A stretch of 52,725 nt of DNA, from NCBI GenBank assembly GCA_029552545.1, contig JAKPDO010000044.1:1-52725 (forward strand), in the 5' to 3' direction. Each line of letters begins with the position of its first letter. The stretch's first letter is position 1. This stretch comes from Planctomycetota bacterium. GTDB taxonomy: Bacteria > Planctomycetota > Phycisphaerae > Sedimentisphaerales > Anaerohalosphaeraceae. A program made the position numbers and the translations under genes. The notes under the pieces were generated by a model. It was given only the letters and a program-made list of their open reading frames with translations, did no database searches and was not told the DNA's origin. Positions 28,615 through 35,759 of this stretch are shown here, in pieces.

Positions 28615-29144
28615 CGGAGTCCCTCTTGCTGAAGAATCGTCAGGGCTTCTGAAGGGGTTTCGGCGGTTCGGATGCAGCGGGTGCTTTTCGGGTCGGCCTG
28701 GGCCATCATCTGCACCAGCGGCTGCCAGAAGTTTCCCATCAGGATGATCGGCTTATCGGTTCCCGGAAACCCTTTGTTTTTGTGTTCCCAGACGTCCGCC
28801 AGTTCCAGCAGGGTGCCGGTCCCACCGGCAAAGACCAGATAGGCACTGCCGAGCCGAATCAGGGTTGCCAGCCGCTCCGTAAGTGCGTCCGTCGGGATTT
28901 CCTCGGTCAGATAAGGATTCGGGCTTCGCTTGAAGGCGCGGCAGGTTACGCCGATGACTCGTCCGCCGACGGAGACCGCCCCACGGGCGGAAGCCAGCAT
29001 CACGCCGCCGTAGCCGCCGTTGGCGACCGCATAGCCGCTGCGGGCCAGCAGGACCCCCATCTGCTCAGCGGAGCGAAAGACCTCGTCCTGCTCGCCGGCC
29101 CGGCTAGTTCCAAACACGGTAATGACACGCTGTTTTTCGTTCAT
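28611..29144 (-). CDS. LOG family / SLOG-type Rossmann protein
   Basis: A 177-residue protein of the TIGR00725/LOG group. It has VITVFGTSRAGEQDE at the N-terminus, GYAVANGGYGGVMLASARGA as the glycine loop, and LVFAGGTGTLLELADVWEH, the position of the PGGxGTxxE motif with Ala in place of Pro. Relatives with a full motif hydrolyse nucleoside monophosphates to free bases (LonG in cytokinin-type enzymes); others are binding proteins. The 5' end overlaps the acnA stop by four bases. Confidence 0.88.
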   Translation of the reverse strand: MNEKQRVITVFGTSRAGEQDEVFRSAEQMGVLLARSGYAVANGGYGGVMLASARGAVSVGGRVIGVTCRAFKRSPNPYLTEEIPTDALTERLATLIRLGSAYLVFAGGTGTLLELADVWEHKNKGFPGTDKPIILMGNFWQPLVQMMAQADPKSTRCIRTAETPSEALTILQQEGLR

Positions 29145-31117
29145 GACGGCATGGCCTTCTTCTTGGCGTAGTTGAGCAGACCGGCGGCCAGCAGGATTTC
29201 CCGGTCCCGATGCGAGAGGACCAGACGGCCCTGGAAGGAAAATCCCTGTGTGCGGTTGAAAATTTCTACCTCATTGGCGCTGCGGATTGCCCCGGTCAAG
29301 TCGGGGATTTCGAGCATATCGTCTGACTGGATTCGGTCGTAATCCGCCGGGGCAGCGAACTCAATCGGCACAATGGCAAAATTAATCAGATTGGCCCGAT
29401 GAATGCGTTCGATGGATTTGGCCAAAACCGCCCGCAGTCCCAGATACATCGGGCACAGTGCCGCGTGCTCGCGGCTGGAGCCCTGGCCGTAACTTTCGCC
29501 GGCGACGACAATGCCGGACAGGCCCTGCTTTTTCAGGGCCAGACATCGCTGGGCAAAGGTCGGTTTGCCTTCCTCATTGAAACTGTTGAAGACGTACTTG
29601 GAATATTCCGGCACATTCGAGCGGTATTTCAGGAAGGCGCCGGCCGGCATAATGTGGTCGGTTGTGATTTTGTCTCCGCACTTGAGAAGAACCTGCCCGG
29701 TCAAGGTTTCCGGCAGGGGCCTGGGCGATTCGGGCACAACGATGGTCGGCCCGCGGATGACTACGGCGTTTGCTGCTTCCTCCGGCGGCAGGGGCGGGTC
29801 AATCATGCTGTCATCAATCACATATTCCTTCGGAGGTTTGACGGCCGGATACCGCAGCCCAATCATCTCTTTGAGACTGCGCGGGTCGGTAATTTCTCCC
29901 ATAATGGCCGAGGCTGCCGCCGTTTCAGGGCTGACCAAGTAACACTGGTCGCCCTTGGTTCCGGTTCGTCCGGCGAAATTGCGGTTGAAGGTTCGCAGGG
30001 TGACGGTGCCGTCGCCCGGAGAAAAGCCCTGCCCGATGCAGGGGCCGCAGGCACTTTCCAAAAGGCGCGCGCCGGCGGCCAGCAGGTCGGCCAGGGCCCC
30101 GCTGCGGGTAATCATCTGAAGCACCTGACGGCTGCCGGGGGCGATGCCGAACTCAACGGACGGGTCAATTTTCCGCCCTTTGAGGATTTCGGCGGCAATC
30201 GTCAAATCCGTATAGCTGGAGTTGGTGCAGCTGCCGATGACGACCTGATGGATTTTCCGTCCGGCAATTTCCTCTACGGGTACAACATTATCCGGCGAGG
30301 AGGGGCAAGCCGCCATCGGAACCAGTTTGGATAGGTTGATTTCAATGATGCGGTCGTAGTGGGCATCCGGGTCGGCGGCCAGCGGCCGATAGTGCTGCGG
30401 CCGGTTCTGGGCGGCCAGAAACTGTTCGGTCATTTCGTCGCTGGGGAAGATGCTGGTTGTCACTCCCAGTTCGGCACCCATATTGGTCACAGTGGCCCGC
30501 TGAGGGACCGTCAGTGTCTGCACACCCGGCCCGAAATATTCAATCACGCAGTCTACATTTCCTTTTGTGCTTAGAATGCTCAGCAGGGTAAGGATAATGT
30601 CCTTGCTGGAAACCCAATCATGAAGCCGTCCGGTCAGATGCACACCGATGACCTTCGGACAAGTCAGATAAAAGGCCCCGCCGCCCATGGCGGAGGCGAC
30701 ATCCAGTCCGCCGGCACCGATGGCCAGCATTCCCAGTCCGCCGCAGGTGGGGGTGTGGGAATCGCTGCCCAGCAGGGTCGCCCCCGGTCTGCCGAACCGT
30801 TCGAGATGAACCTGATGGCAGATGCCGTTGCCGGGACGGGAATGATAGACCCCCACTTTGCGGGCGATGCTTTGCAGGTAGAGGTGGTCGTTGTGGTTTT
30901 CGGGTCCGAACTGAGCCATATTGTGGTCCACATAACTGACGGACAGCTCCGTTCGGACTCGGGCCAGTCCCATGGACTCAAACAGCAAAAAGACCGTTGT
31001 TCCCGTGGCGTCCTGGGTGAGGGTTTGGTCAATACGGATGCCGATGGGCTCGCCCGGCTGAAGTTTTCCTTCCACCAGATGCTGCTGCAAGATTTTGTAG
31101 GTGAGCGTCTGACTCAT
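29141..31117 (-). CDS. Aconitate hydratase (Desulfitobacterium type, single chain)
   Basis: A 658-residue aconitase converting citrate to isocitrate with a [4Fe-4S] cluster. Cluster cysteines are in VIGSCTNSSYTDL and ESACGPCIGQGFSPG. DHNMAQFGPENHNDH and SDSHTPTCGGLGMLAIGAGG are active-site segments. The swivel domain is fused at the C-terminus (GDKITTDHIMPAGAFLKYRS, GESYGQGSSREHAALCP). The length and the early VEGKLQPGEPIGIRIDQTLT text fit the 640-660 residue type (TIGR01342) rather than the about 900-residue AcnA. First gene of a seven- to eight-gene minus-strand operon. Confidence 0.93.
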   Translation of the reverse strand: MSQTLTYKILQQHLVEGKLQPGEPIGIRIDQTLTQDATGTTVFLLFESMGLARVRTELSVSYVDHNMAQFGPENHNDHLYLQSIARKVGVYHSRPGNGICHQVHLERFGRPGATLLGSDSHTPTCGGLGMLAIGAGGLDVASAMGGGAFYLTCPKVIGVHLTGRLHDWVSSKDIILTLLSILSTKGNVDCVIEYFGPGVQTLTVPQRATVTNMGAELGVTTSIFPSDEMTEQFLAAQNRPQHYRPLAADPDAHYDRIIEINLSKLVPMAACPSSPDNVVPVEEIAGRKIHQVVIGSCTNSSYTDLTIAAEILKGRKIDPSVEFGIAPGSRQVLQMITRSGALADLLAAGARLLESACGPCIGQGFSPGDGTVTLRTFNRNFAGRTGTKGDQCYLVSPETAAASAIMGEITDPRSLKEMIGLRYPAVKPPKEYVIDDSMIDPPLPPEEAANAVVIRGPTIVVPESPRPLPETLTGQVLLKCGDKITTDHIMPAGAFLKYRSNVPEYSKYVFNSFNEEGKPTFAQRCLALKKQGLSGIVVAGESYGQGSSREHAALCPMYLGLRAVLAKSIERIHRANLINFAIVPIEFAAPADYDRIQSDDMLEIPDLTGAIRSANEVEIFNRTQGFSFQGRLVLSHRDREILLAAGLLNYAKKKAMPS

Positions 31118-31173
31118 TCTAAGGTCCTGTCAATTCGTACGTTAGGTTTTTATCTGTCTCGGATGTCCTTTCC

Positions 31174-31202
31174 CTTATAGCATAAAAAAAGGCATTTTAC
31201 AA
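31174..31202 (-). promoter_or_regulatory. Sigma-70-type promoter of the acnA operon
   Basis: On the minus strand TTGTAA (31202-31197) and TATAAG (31179-31174) are 17 bases apart, with the predicted transcript start about 50 bases before the acnA ATG. Confidence 0.6.
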
Positions 31203-31268
31203 GAATGAGAATGACTTGGGAAATTCAAAGATTTTTGAAACAGCCGCAGGGGGGAACCCCTCTTTTTA

Positions 31269-31297
31269 TTGACGGAGTCAGAAAAAGGCGGTATGGT
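31269..31297 (+). promoter_or_regulatory. Sigma-70-type promoter of the second lemA unit
   Basis: TTGACG (31269-31274) and TATGGT (31292-31297) are exactly 17 bases apart, 35 bases before the lemA ATG. A small AGGGG/CCCCT hairpin with following T residues lies just upstream near 31250-31267. Confidence 0.6.
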
Positions 31298-31331
31298 TTC
31301 TCGGGATTAAAAGACAAGTAAGGAGCTGCTG

Positions 31332-31892
31332 ATGTGTTTCTTGCTTTTTGTGCTGCCTGCGTTTTTGCTGCTGATATTTGTAATTGGGGGGTACAATTCT
31401 CTGATTTCCAAACGCAATCAAATCCGCAATATCTTCGGGACGATGGATGCGATGCTCAAAAAGCGTTGGGACCTCGTGCCGAATCTCGTTGCGGCGGTAA
31501 AGGGGTATGCCGAACATGAACGGCAGCTGTTTGAGAAAGTAAGCGAACTGCGTGCAAAGGCGTTGAGCGGGGCTCTTTCAACAGAACAGAAGGTAAACCT
31601 CGACAACCTGATGACGCAGCTGGTCGGTGTCGTTCGCGGGGTTGCGGAGCGGTATCCGGACCTGAAGGCCTCGGAGAATTTTCTGCATCTGCAGCGGACG
31701 CTGAATGAGCTGGAGGAGCAGATTTCAGCGGCGCGGCGTGCGTTTAATGCCGCTGTGACCGACTACAACAATACGGTCCAGATGTTTCCGACGAATCTGC
31801 TGGCGACCCTATTCGGCTTTGAGCGTCAGGAACTCTTTCAAATCGAGGCGTCCGAGCGGGAGGTTCCGAGTGCCTCATTCGGTCAGACATGA
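31332..31892 (+). CDS. lemA: LemA family protein, second copy
   Basis: A 186-residue LemA protein with a membrane anchor at residues 1-22 (MCFLLFVLPAFLLLIFVIGG) and the signature GTMDAMLKKRWDLVPNLVAA with VKGYAEHERQLFEKV. The C-terminus MFPTNLLATLFGFERQELFQ parallels the LemA at 12585. AAGGAG precedes the ATG. It is followed at once by a DUF3137 membrane protein, a different partner from the M48 protease of the first copy. Confidence 0.95.
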   Translation: MCFLLFVLPAFLLLIFVIGGYNSLISKRNQIRNIFGTMDAMLKKRWDLVPNLVAAVKGYAEHERQLFEKVSELRAKALSGALSTEQKVNLDNLMTQLVGVVRGVAERYPDLKASENFLHLQRTLNELEEQISAARRAFNAAVTDYNNTVQMFPTNLLATLFGFERQELFQIEASEREVPSASFGQT

Positions 31893-31907
31893 GCAGGAGG
31901 CGTGAGG

Positions 31908-32864
31908 GTGAAAACTTTTGAGGAAATAAAGACCTTTTACGAACAGACCCTGTATCCGGATTTGGCGGTGCTGGAACAACGGCGGAAACGCATTTTGGGA
32001 GGGTTGGGAATCGGTTTGGTGGTGCTTGTGGGGGTCGGACTTTTTTTGGCAGGGCCTTTATTTGCTCTCACGGAAGAGCCGGCAGCCGTGATAGTGCCGC
32101 TGCTGGTGACGCTCTTGCTTTTCGTCGGGGTTCTTGTGGTTCTGGGGTGGGGCTATCAAAGAGATTTCAAAGAGCAGATTATCCGCCGTCTGGTCTGTTT
32201 TTTGGAACCGGGTTTGCAGTATGACCCCAAAGGGAAAATCGCTCAGGAGGATTTTCTTCGGTCTGAGCTGTTTCAGACAAGGCCCAACCTTTATAAGGGG
32301 GATGATCGAGTCTGGGGACGGGTCGGCAAGACCCAGATGGAGTTCTCGGAGATTTTGGCCCAGCATATCCAGAGAAGCGGCAAAACGACGACCGTTCATA
32401 CGATTTTTCGCGGTCTTTTTTTTATCGCCGACTTTTCCAAACATTTTCGAACCAAAACCTTTGTTTTGCCGGATACGGCCGAAAGGGTATTGGGGCGATT
32501 CGGCAAAACCCTCCAGTCCCTGAATCCGGCTCGTCCAAACCTGATTGTCCTTGAAGATCCCCGGTTTGAGAAAGAGTTTGTCGTGTACGGGCAGGACCCG
32601 ATTGAAGCCCGATATATTCTATCTCCCTCTCTGATGGAGCGTATTCTTCAATTTCGCCAAAAAACCGGGCGCAGAATCTTTTTGTCTTTTGTCAACTCCA
32701 AACTTTATCTGGCTGTTTGGTTTGACCGGCCTTTGTTTGAACCGAAACTCTTTCGAAGTCTGCTGGATTTCCAGACCATACAGGAATATTTTGGAGATAT
32801 TCAGCTGGCGGTAGGGATTGTCGAGGACCTGAATCTGAATACACGAATCTGGTCAAAGGAATAA
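31908..32864 (+). CDS. DUF3137 family membrane protein
   Basis: A 318-residue protein with two N-terminal transmembrane helices (ILGGLGIGLVVLVGVGLFLA and AVIVPLLVTLLLFVGVLVVL) and a soluble C-terminal domain with FFIADFSKHFRTKTFVLPDT, LEDPRFEKEFVVYGQDPIEA and FVNSKLYLAVWFDRPLFEP, the DUF3137 pattern. GTG 31908 is chosen because AGGAGG at 31895-31900 is at correct distance; the GTG at 31902 is too close. LemA-DUF3137 pairs are frequent in bacteria and their role is unknown, possibly envelope stress. Confidence 0.9.
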   Translation: MKTFEEIKTFYEQTLYPDLAVLEQRRKRILGGLGIGLVVLVGVGLFLAGPLFALTEEPAAVIVPLLVTLLLFVGVLVVLGWGYQRDFKEQIIRRLVCFLEPGLQYDPKGKIAQEDFLRSELFQTRPNLYKGDDRVWGRVGKTQMEFSEILAQHIQRSGKTTTVHTIFRGLFFIADFSKHFRTKTFVLPDTAERVLGRFGKTLQSLNPARPNLIVLEDPRFEKEFVVYGQDPIEARYILSPSLMERILQFRQKTGRRIFLSFVNSKLYLAVWFDRPLFEPKLFRSLLDFQTIQEYFGDIQLAVGIVEDLNLNTRIWSKE

Positions 32865-32887
32865 GGTCGATTGAGGTCGGCTTTATT
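32860..32887. terminator. Possible convergent hairpin
   Basis: AATAAGGTCG (32860-32869) pairs with CGGCTTTATT (32878-32887) with two G-U pairs. It includes both stop codons of the convergent genes. No long T tract follows, so activity is uncertain. Confidence 0.35.
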
Positions 32888-33707
32888 CGTCCTCTGTTCG
32901 ATTGCTGAGCAGAAACGATGCACGGTCACTCTGAACGCGTGCATAGAGAGCGGTTAAAAGAGGAGAATTGCCTGACAGAGCGCTGATGAGCTGCCGAATG
33001 GTCTGACGAGCGGAATATTTCTCCCGAATGGACTGGACGGCGGGAAGAATCGCCTCCCGCTCATCGTTCAGGATATCCAGTGCTTTTTCGAGGAGCCGTT
33101 CTGATTCTTTCAGATGCTGTTTATAGGCGGCCGTTTCTTCGAGAGCCAGTTCAACATTCATCAAGGCGTCCTTGGGTGAGCGGGTTAAATCCGCTGCCTG
33201 CAGAAGCCCCAGACCGGAAGCGGTCATGTCCATACTGTCCACTTCAATCTTCTGTTCCCGTTCGATTTCGATTCCCACCGTTCCAAAACCGGTGAAGGAA
33301 AGCATTGCAAAGCCGCCGGGACGGAAATTGACGGCGATTTCGGTGATTTCGCAAAGCAGTTCGCTGTATCGGTCCTGAAAAGCGAGAATTTCTTCCTGCT
33401 CATAGGCGCCTCCGGCGGCCTGGTGAGCCAGGTTTTTCATCTGAAGCAGTTTTTCTTCGATTTGGCTTACTTTTTGTGCCGCAGTCTGAACAATCGCCAA
33501 TCCCTGATAAGCATTTCCCAGATAGCGGCGGTTTTCTTCGAGATATTCTGCAGCCCGTTGTTTCTTGAATTGGGCTGCATCCGTTTGGGGATTTTCCGCA
33601 CGATTCTTGAGTTCTTCCTGTACCAAACGGTACGCACGAACTTTTTGAGAGGACGAAACGATCTCTTGACTGGCAGCACTATCAAAGAAATTCGAAAAAA
33701 GGTTCAT
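32883..33707 (-). CDS. Flagellin-like protein
   Basis: A 274-residue helical protein that aligns by eye with both conserved ends of flagellin. Residues about 56-128 (ENRRYLGNAYQGLAIVQTA, IEEKLLQMKNLAHQAAGGAY, FQDRYSELLCEITEIAVNF) follow the D0/D1 N-terminal pattern that in flagellin reads NDGISLLQTAEGAL and MRELAVQAANGTY. Residues about 156-195 (VDSMDMTASGLGLLQAADL, ALMNVELALEETAAYKQHL) follow the start of the C-terminal domain. The middle is very short and the last 70 residues lack the usual flagellin ending. No flagellar genes are near. It may be an isolated flagellin, a hook-associated-like protein or a repurposed relative. Confidence 0.65.
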   Translation of the reverse strand: MNLFSNFFDSAASQEIVSSSQKVRAYRLVQEELKNRAENPQTDAAQFKKQRAAEYLEENRRYLGNAYQGLAIVQTAAQKVSQIEEKLLQMKNLAHQAAGGAYEQEEILAFQDRYSELLCEITEIAVNFRPGGFAMLSFTGFGTVGIEIEREQKIEVDSMDMTASGLGLLQAADLTRSPKDALMNVELALEETAAYKQHLKESERLLEKALDILNDEREAILPAVQSIREKYSARQTIRQLISALSGNSPLLTALYARVQSDRASFLLSNRTEDE

Positions 33708-33881
33708 ATCCGGCCCCCATCGTGATAGGGTTCAGTATAGCCTGAGCGGATACAAAAATCAAGAAAAACTTTATAGAATCCTCACAGGGTCTTCATAAAT
33801 ACTGTTGTTGTTTTATCAGCTGAATTTTTATCGGACATTATCCGTTATGATGTGAAATTTAAAAAGGAGGATTCGGAACTG

Positions 33882-33948
33882 TATCGGGGCAAAAAAACTT
33901 TCTTGAGTCCCGACGTTCAAGGAACTCTTTGCCATCTACAGTCCGATA
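33882..33948 (+). ncRNA. Candidate structured RNA, unassigned
   Basis: TATCGG (33882-33887) pairs with CCGATA (33943-33948) and directly inside it GGCAAA (33888-33893) pairs with TTTGCC (33928-33933). The interior can form CTTGA/TCAAG or a GAGT/ACTC stem. A TATGAT element lies at 33846-33851 after a small dyad CGGA/TCCG (33832-33844), and three TTATC repeats. This is a suggestion from base pairing only; no known family was recognised. Confidence 0.25.
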
Positions 33949-34263
33949 AGAATGATTCAAATGGAGCAGTCGGGTTTTCTTATAAACCTTCCAGACTGTA
34001 AAACGAAACAAGAAATGGCAAAAAGAGGGCGAGGGCGGGAAATGGCGGGATCCGGCGGGAAAACGCGGGATATTGGTCTGAAAATGAGGATTCCAGCGGT
34101 TGGTGGCGAGCCAAAATCCAGGCCGGTCGACTTGGCAAAAATGCGGTGTGCGTAATAAAAAACGAAGGAAGAAATGGCAAAAATTGCATATCTTTAAAAC
34201 CCCCTTTAAACCCCTTTAAAACACAGCGGAAGGCCTGTTTGGCGAGGTTTAAAAATGAGGATC

Positions 34264-34303
34264 CGCGCGCGGAAAATGACCGCGCGCCGCGCGCCGGCGC
34301 GCG
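34264..34303. repeat. GC-only hairpin and 16-base palindrome
   Basis: GCGCGCGG (34265-34272) pairs with CCGCGCGC (34280-34287) around an AT-rich seven-base loop. Immediately after it 34288-34303 is a perfect 16-base palindrome, CGCGCGCC followed by GGCGCGCG. An AT-rich stretch follows. No known element type is assigned. Confidence 0.6.
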
Positions 34304-34389
34304 TTGATTATTTGTTAAAATAGGAAAGATAGTACTGTAGGCGCAAAAAAACTCCGGCGAAAAAACACATTTTTTTTCGCTGAAAAAAT

Positions 34390-34474
34390 CGGGCGGCCCG
34401 ATCCAGGGCGGCCCGGTCTTCCCGGCTGCCGTCATCGCAGGCCGGGAGAGTTTGCAATTTTGAAAGGAGCAAAC
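34390..34474. repeat. Cluster of stable hairpins before the small gene
   Basis: GGGCGGCCCG occurs twice (34391-34400 and near 34406-34415). TTCCCGGC (34419-34426) pairs with GCCGGGAG (34441-34448), with an inner TGC/GCA stem. GTTTGC (34450-34455) pairs with GCAAAC (34469-34474) and places an AAAGGA in the loop. The cluster may act as terminator-like barrier, regulatory leader or RNA structure. Confidence 0.5.
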
Positions 34475-34523
34475 CGGATAAATGGACTCCGATAAAATTT
34501 CAAAAAAATTTTTATTTTTTTTG

Positions 34524-34556
34524 TTGCAAAAGTGTACTGTATGCAGTATATATAAT
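34524..34556 (+). promoter_or_regulatory. Strong AT-rich promoter with overlapping dyad
   Basis: TTGCAA (34524-34529) and TATATA (34547-34552) are 17 bases apart; a perfect TATAAT lies at 34551-34556. Between them is an inverted repeat, TACTG and CAGTA separated by four bases (34535-34548), a possible operator. The half sites recall E. coli LexA half sites, but the spacing is too short for that box. Confidence 0.6.
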
Positions 34557-34591
34557 AGATAAGGTTCAAAAAAAAAGCGAAAGGAGCAAAA

Positions 34592-34747
34592 ATGTTGAAC
34601 TGGAACAGAATCGAAAAGTTGAACATCCCGTTGCCGGCAACGGTGCGGGAGATGCTCACGCCAAATACGGTGGTGAACATAGTAGCGGCTGAGAGTCTGT
34701 TCAGCCAGACTCCAACCCACACCACACAGACGGTAATGTCTGCATAA
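34592..34747 (+). CDS. Candidate 51-residue small protein
   Basis: ATG 34592 follows GAAAGGAG at good spacing and the strong promoter. The product begins MLNWNRIEKLNIPLPATVRE and ends PTHTTQTVMSA, with a central hydrophobic stretch (TVVNIVAAESLF) and no Cys. No family was recognised. The same DNA is full of inverted repeats: a perfect 16-base palindrome at 34628-34643 and competing hairpins GGCTGA/TCAGCC (34687-34706) and GAGTCTG/CAGACTC (34693-34712). It might therefore be a structured RNA rather than, or as well as, a coding gene. Confidence 0.4.
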   Translation: MLNWNRIEKLNIPLPATVREMLTPNTVVNIVAAESLFSQTPTHTTQTVMSA

Positions 34748-34875
34748 TCGTTTCAGAAAACACACAGAAAGAAAATCAGGAACGGATTTCTAACCTTTTC
34801 TTAACAATAGCGAGGAGCGTTTGCGGTATAAATAAGCGTCGAGACCGGAAAAAACTTTTTTGTGGAGTGTGAGTG

Positions 34876-35547
34876 ATGAAAAAGATAACAGCGATTTTTA
34901 TTGCGGCCGCATTGAGTGTTTCGGTTCCGGCCGGGCCGACCATTAAAATGCTGAATGATTCGACACCCGCCTATGCTTTTCAGGTTCTTGAAGATGGGTT
35001 CGGCGGTTATAATGCGGGGACAATTCTGCCGACGTTCTGTCTGGAGTATCAGGAGACGTTCACCCCGAATACTTCGTACTATGCTGTGATTGGGACCTCT
35101 GCGGTCAAAGGCGGGATGGACTGGGCCGGCGGAGTTTATGGGCAGGGGCCGCTTCATGCCGTCAATTCCGACCCGCTGGACCCGCGGACGGCGTTTCTTT
35201 TTACGAAGTTTATGGAAGGGGACAGCCGTCTGACCGACCAGACCAAGCTGCAGAATGCCATTCACTATATTGAGGCCGAATTCAAAAATGCTTCTGTGAT
35301 TGGTCCGAAGAATGATTATGTTCTTCTGGCTGAGCAGGCCGTTGCTCGGGGTGGAGAATGGTACGGCAAAGGGCTGGGCAATGTGAGGGTGATGACCCTG
35401 TGGAAATCTTTTGACGGCCGATGCTATTCCGGGTATGCCCAGGACCAGCTGATTCTGGTTAATGCGGTTCCGGCCCCAGGGGCTGTTGCTTTGGCGGCAG
35501 TGGGGACCGCTCTGATCGGCTGGCTGAGACGACGCCGGGAACTGTAA
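34876..35547 (+). CDS. PEP-CTERM protein with possible thioester domain
   Basis: A 223-residue secreted protein from ATG 34876. A signal peptide covers residues 1-19 (MKKITAIFIAAALSVSVPA). The C-terminus VPAPGAVALAAVGTALIGWL then RRRREL is a PEP-CTERM variant. The middle has C55 in LPTFCLEYQETF and Q126 in KLQNAIHYIEAEF, the arrangement of surface thioester (TED) domains, in which a Cys and Gln crosslink and can bind covalently to a target. Related PEP-CTERM thioester proteins are known by their FC[IV]E ... Q.AIW pattern. The Cys/Gln reading is inference. Confidence 0.8.
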   Translation: MKKITAIFIAAALSVSVPAGPTIKMLNDSTPAYAFQVLEDGFGGYNAGTILPTFCLEYQETFTPNTSYYAVIGTSAVKGGMDWAGGVYGQGPLHAVNSDPLDPRTAFLFTKFMEGDSRLTDQTKLQNAIHYIEAEFKNASVIGPKNDYVLLAEQAVARGGEWYGKGLGNVRVMTLWKSFDGRCYSGYAQDQLILVNAVPAPGAVALAAVGTALIGWLRRRREL

Positions 35548-35575
35548 TCCCTTTTTTCTGATTGAAGCTTTTTCA

Positions 35576-35611
35576 GAAACCGCCCGCTGAATCGGGCGGT
35601 TTCTTTTTTTT
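35576..35611 (+). terminator. Strong rho-independent terminator
   Basis: GAAACCGCCCG (35576-35586) pairs perfectly with CGGGCGGTTTC (35593-35603) around a six-base loop and is followed by eight T residues. Confidence 0.95.
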
Positions 35612-35697
35612 CAGCTTTCCATAAAGTCTCAAGTTCATCTTCATCAGAAATCTGAGGATTGTCTATCCAGATTCATCGACAGGTTTTTCGATTTCCA

Positions 35698-35726
35698 TTG
35701 ACGCACAAGGGAGCGGCGGATATGAT
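35698..35726 (+). promoter_or_regulatory. Sigma-70-type promoter of the 2-oxoacid oxidoreductase operon
   Basis: TTGACG (35698-35703) and TATGAT (35721-35726) are exactly 17 bases apart, 33 bases before the ferredoxin gene. Confidence 0.7.
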
Positions 35727-35759
35727 TTTTTCTGTATCGAAAAGAAAGGTTTTTTGCCA

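Larger units (their letters stand above)
33720..34591. other. Long intergenic region with unusual repeats and hairpins
   Basis: About 870 bases without a convincing gene. ORFs at 33952-34155 (+) and 33980-34765 (-) are low complexity or read through hairpins and lack support. The sequence swings between AT-rich and nearly pure GC. Short motifs recur: AGAAATGGCAAAAA near 34011 and 34173, AAAATGAGGAT near 34081 and 34253, and GAAAGGAGCAAA at 34462 and 34579. A 26-codon ORF at 34482-34562 follows the first GAAAGGAG and overlaps the promoter listed below; it is not claimed as a gene. See the separate structured elements. Confidence 0.5.

Noticed and set aside
27649..28632. 327-codon plus-strand ORF
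   Set aside because: Antisense to the secreted hypothetical and hisD start; no signal peptide or domain of its own.
29399..30334. 311-codon plus-strand ORF
   Set aside because: Antisense to the aconitase gene.
33952..34155. 67-codon plus-strand ORF
   Set aside because: Low-complexity Lys/Arg/Gly text, repeated short motifs, no good ribosome binding site.
34535..34548. LexA box
   Set aside because: The TACTG/CAGTA halves resemble E. coli LexA half sites but the centre has only four bases instead of the ten needed between CTG and CAG.
33980..34765. 261-codon minus-strand ORF in the odd intergenic region
   Set aside because: It passes through the GC palindromes and hairpins, is rich in Phe/Cys/Arg/Pro by chance, and has no ribosome binding site or family.
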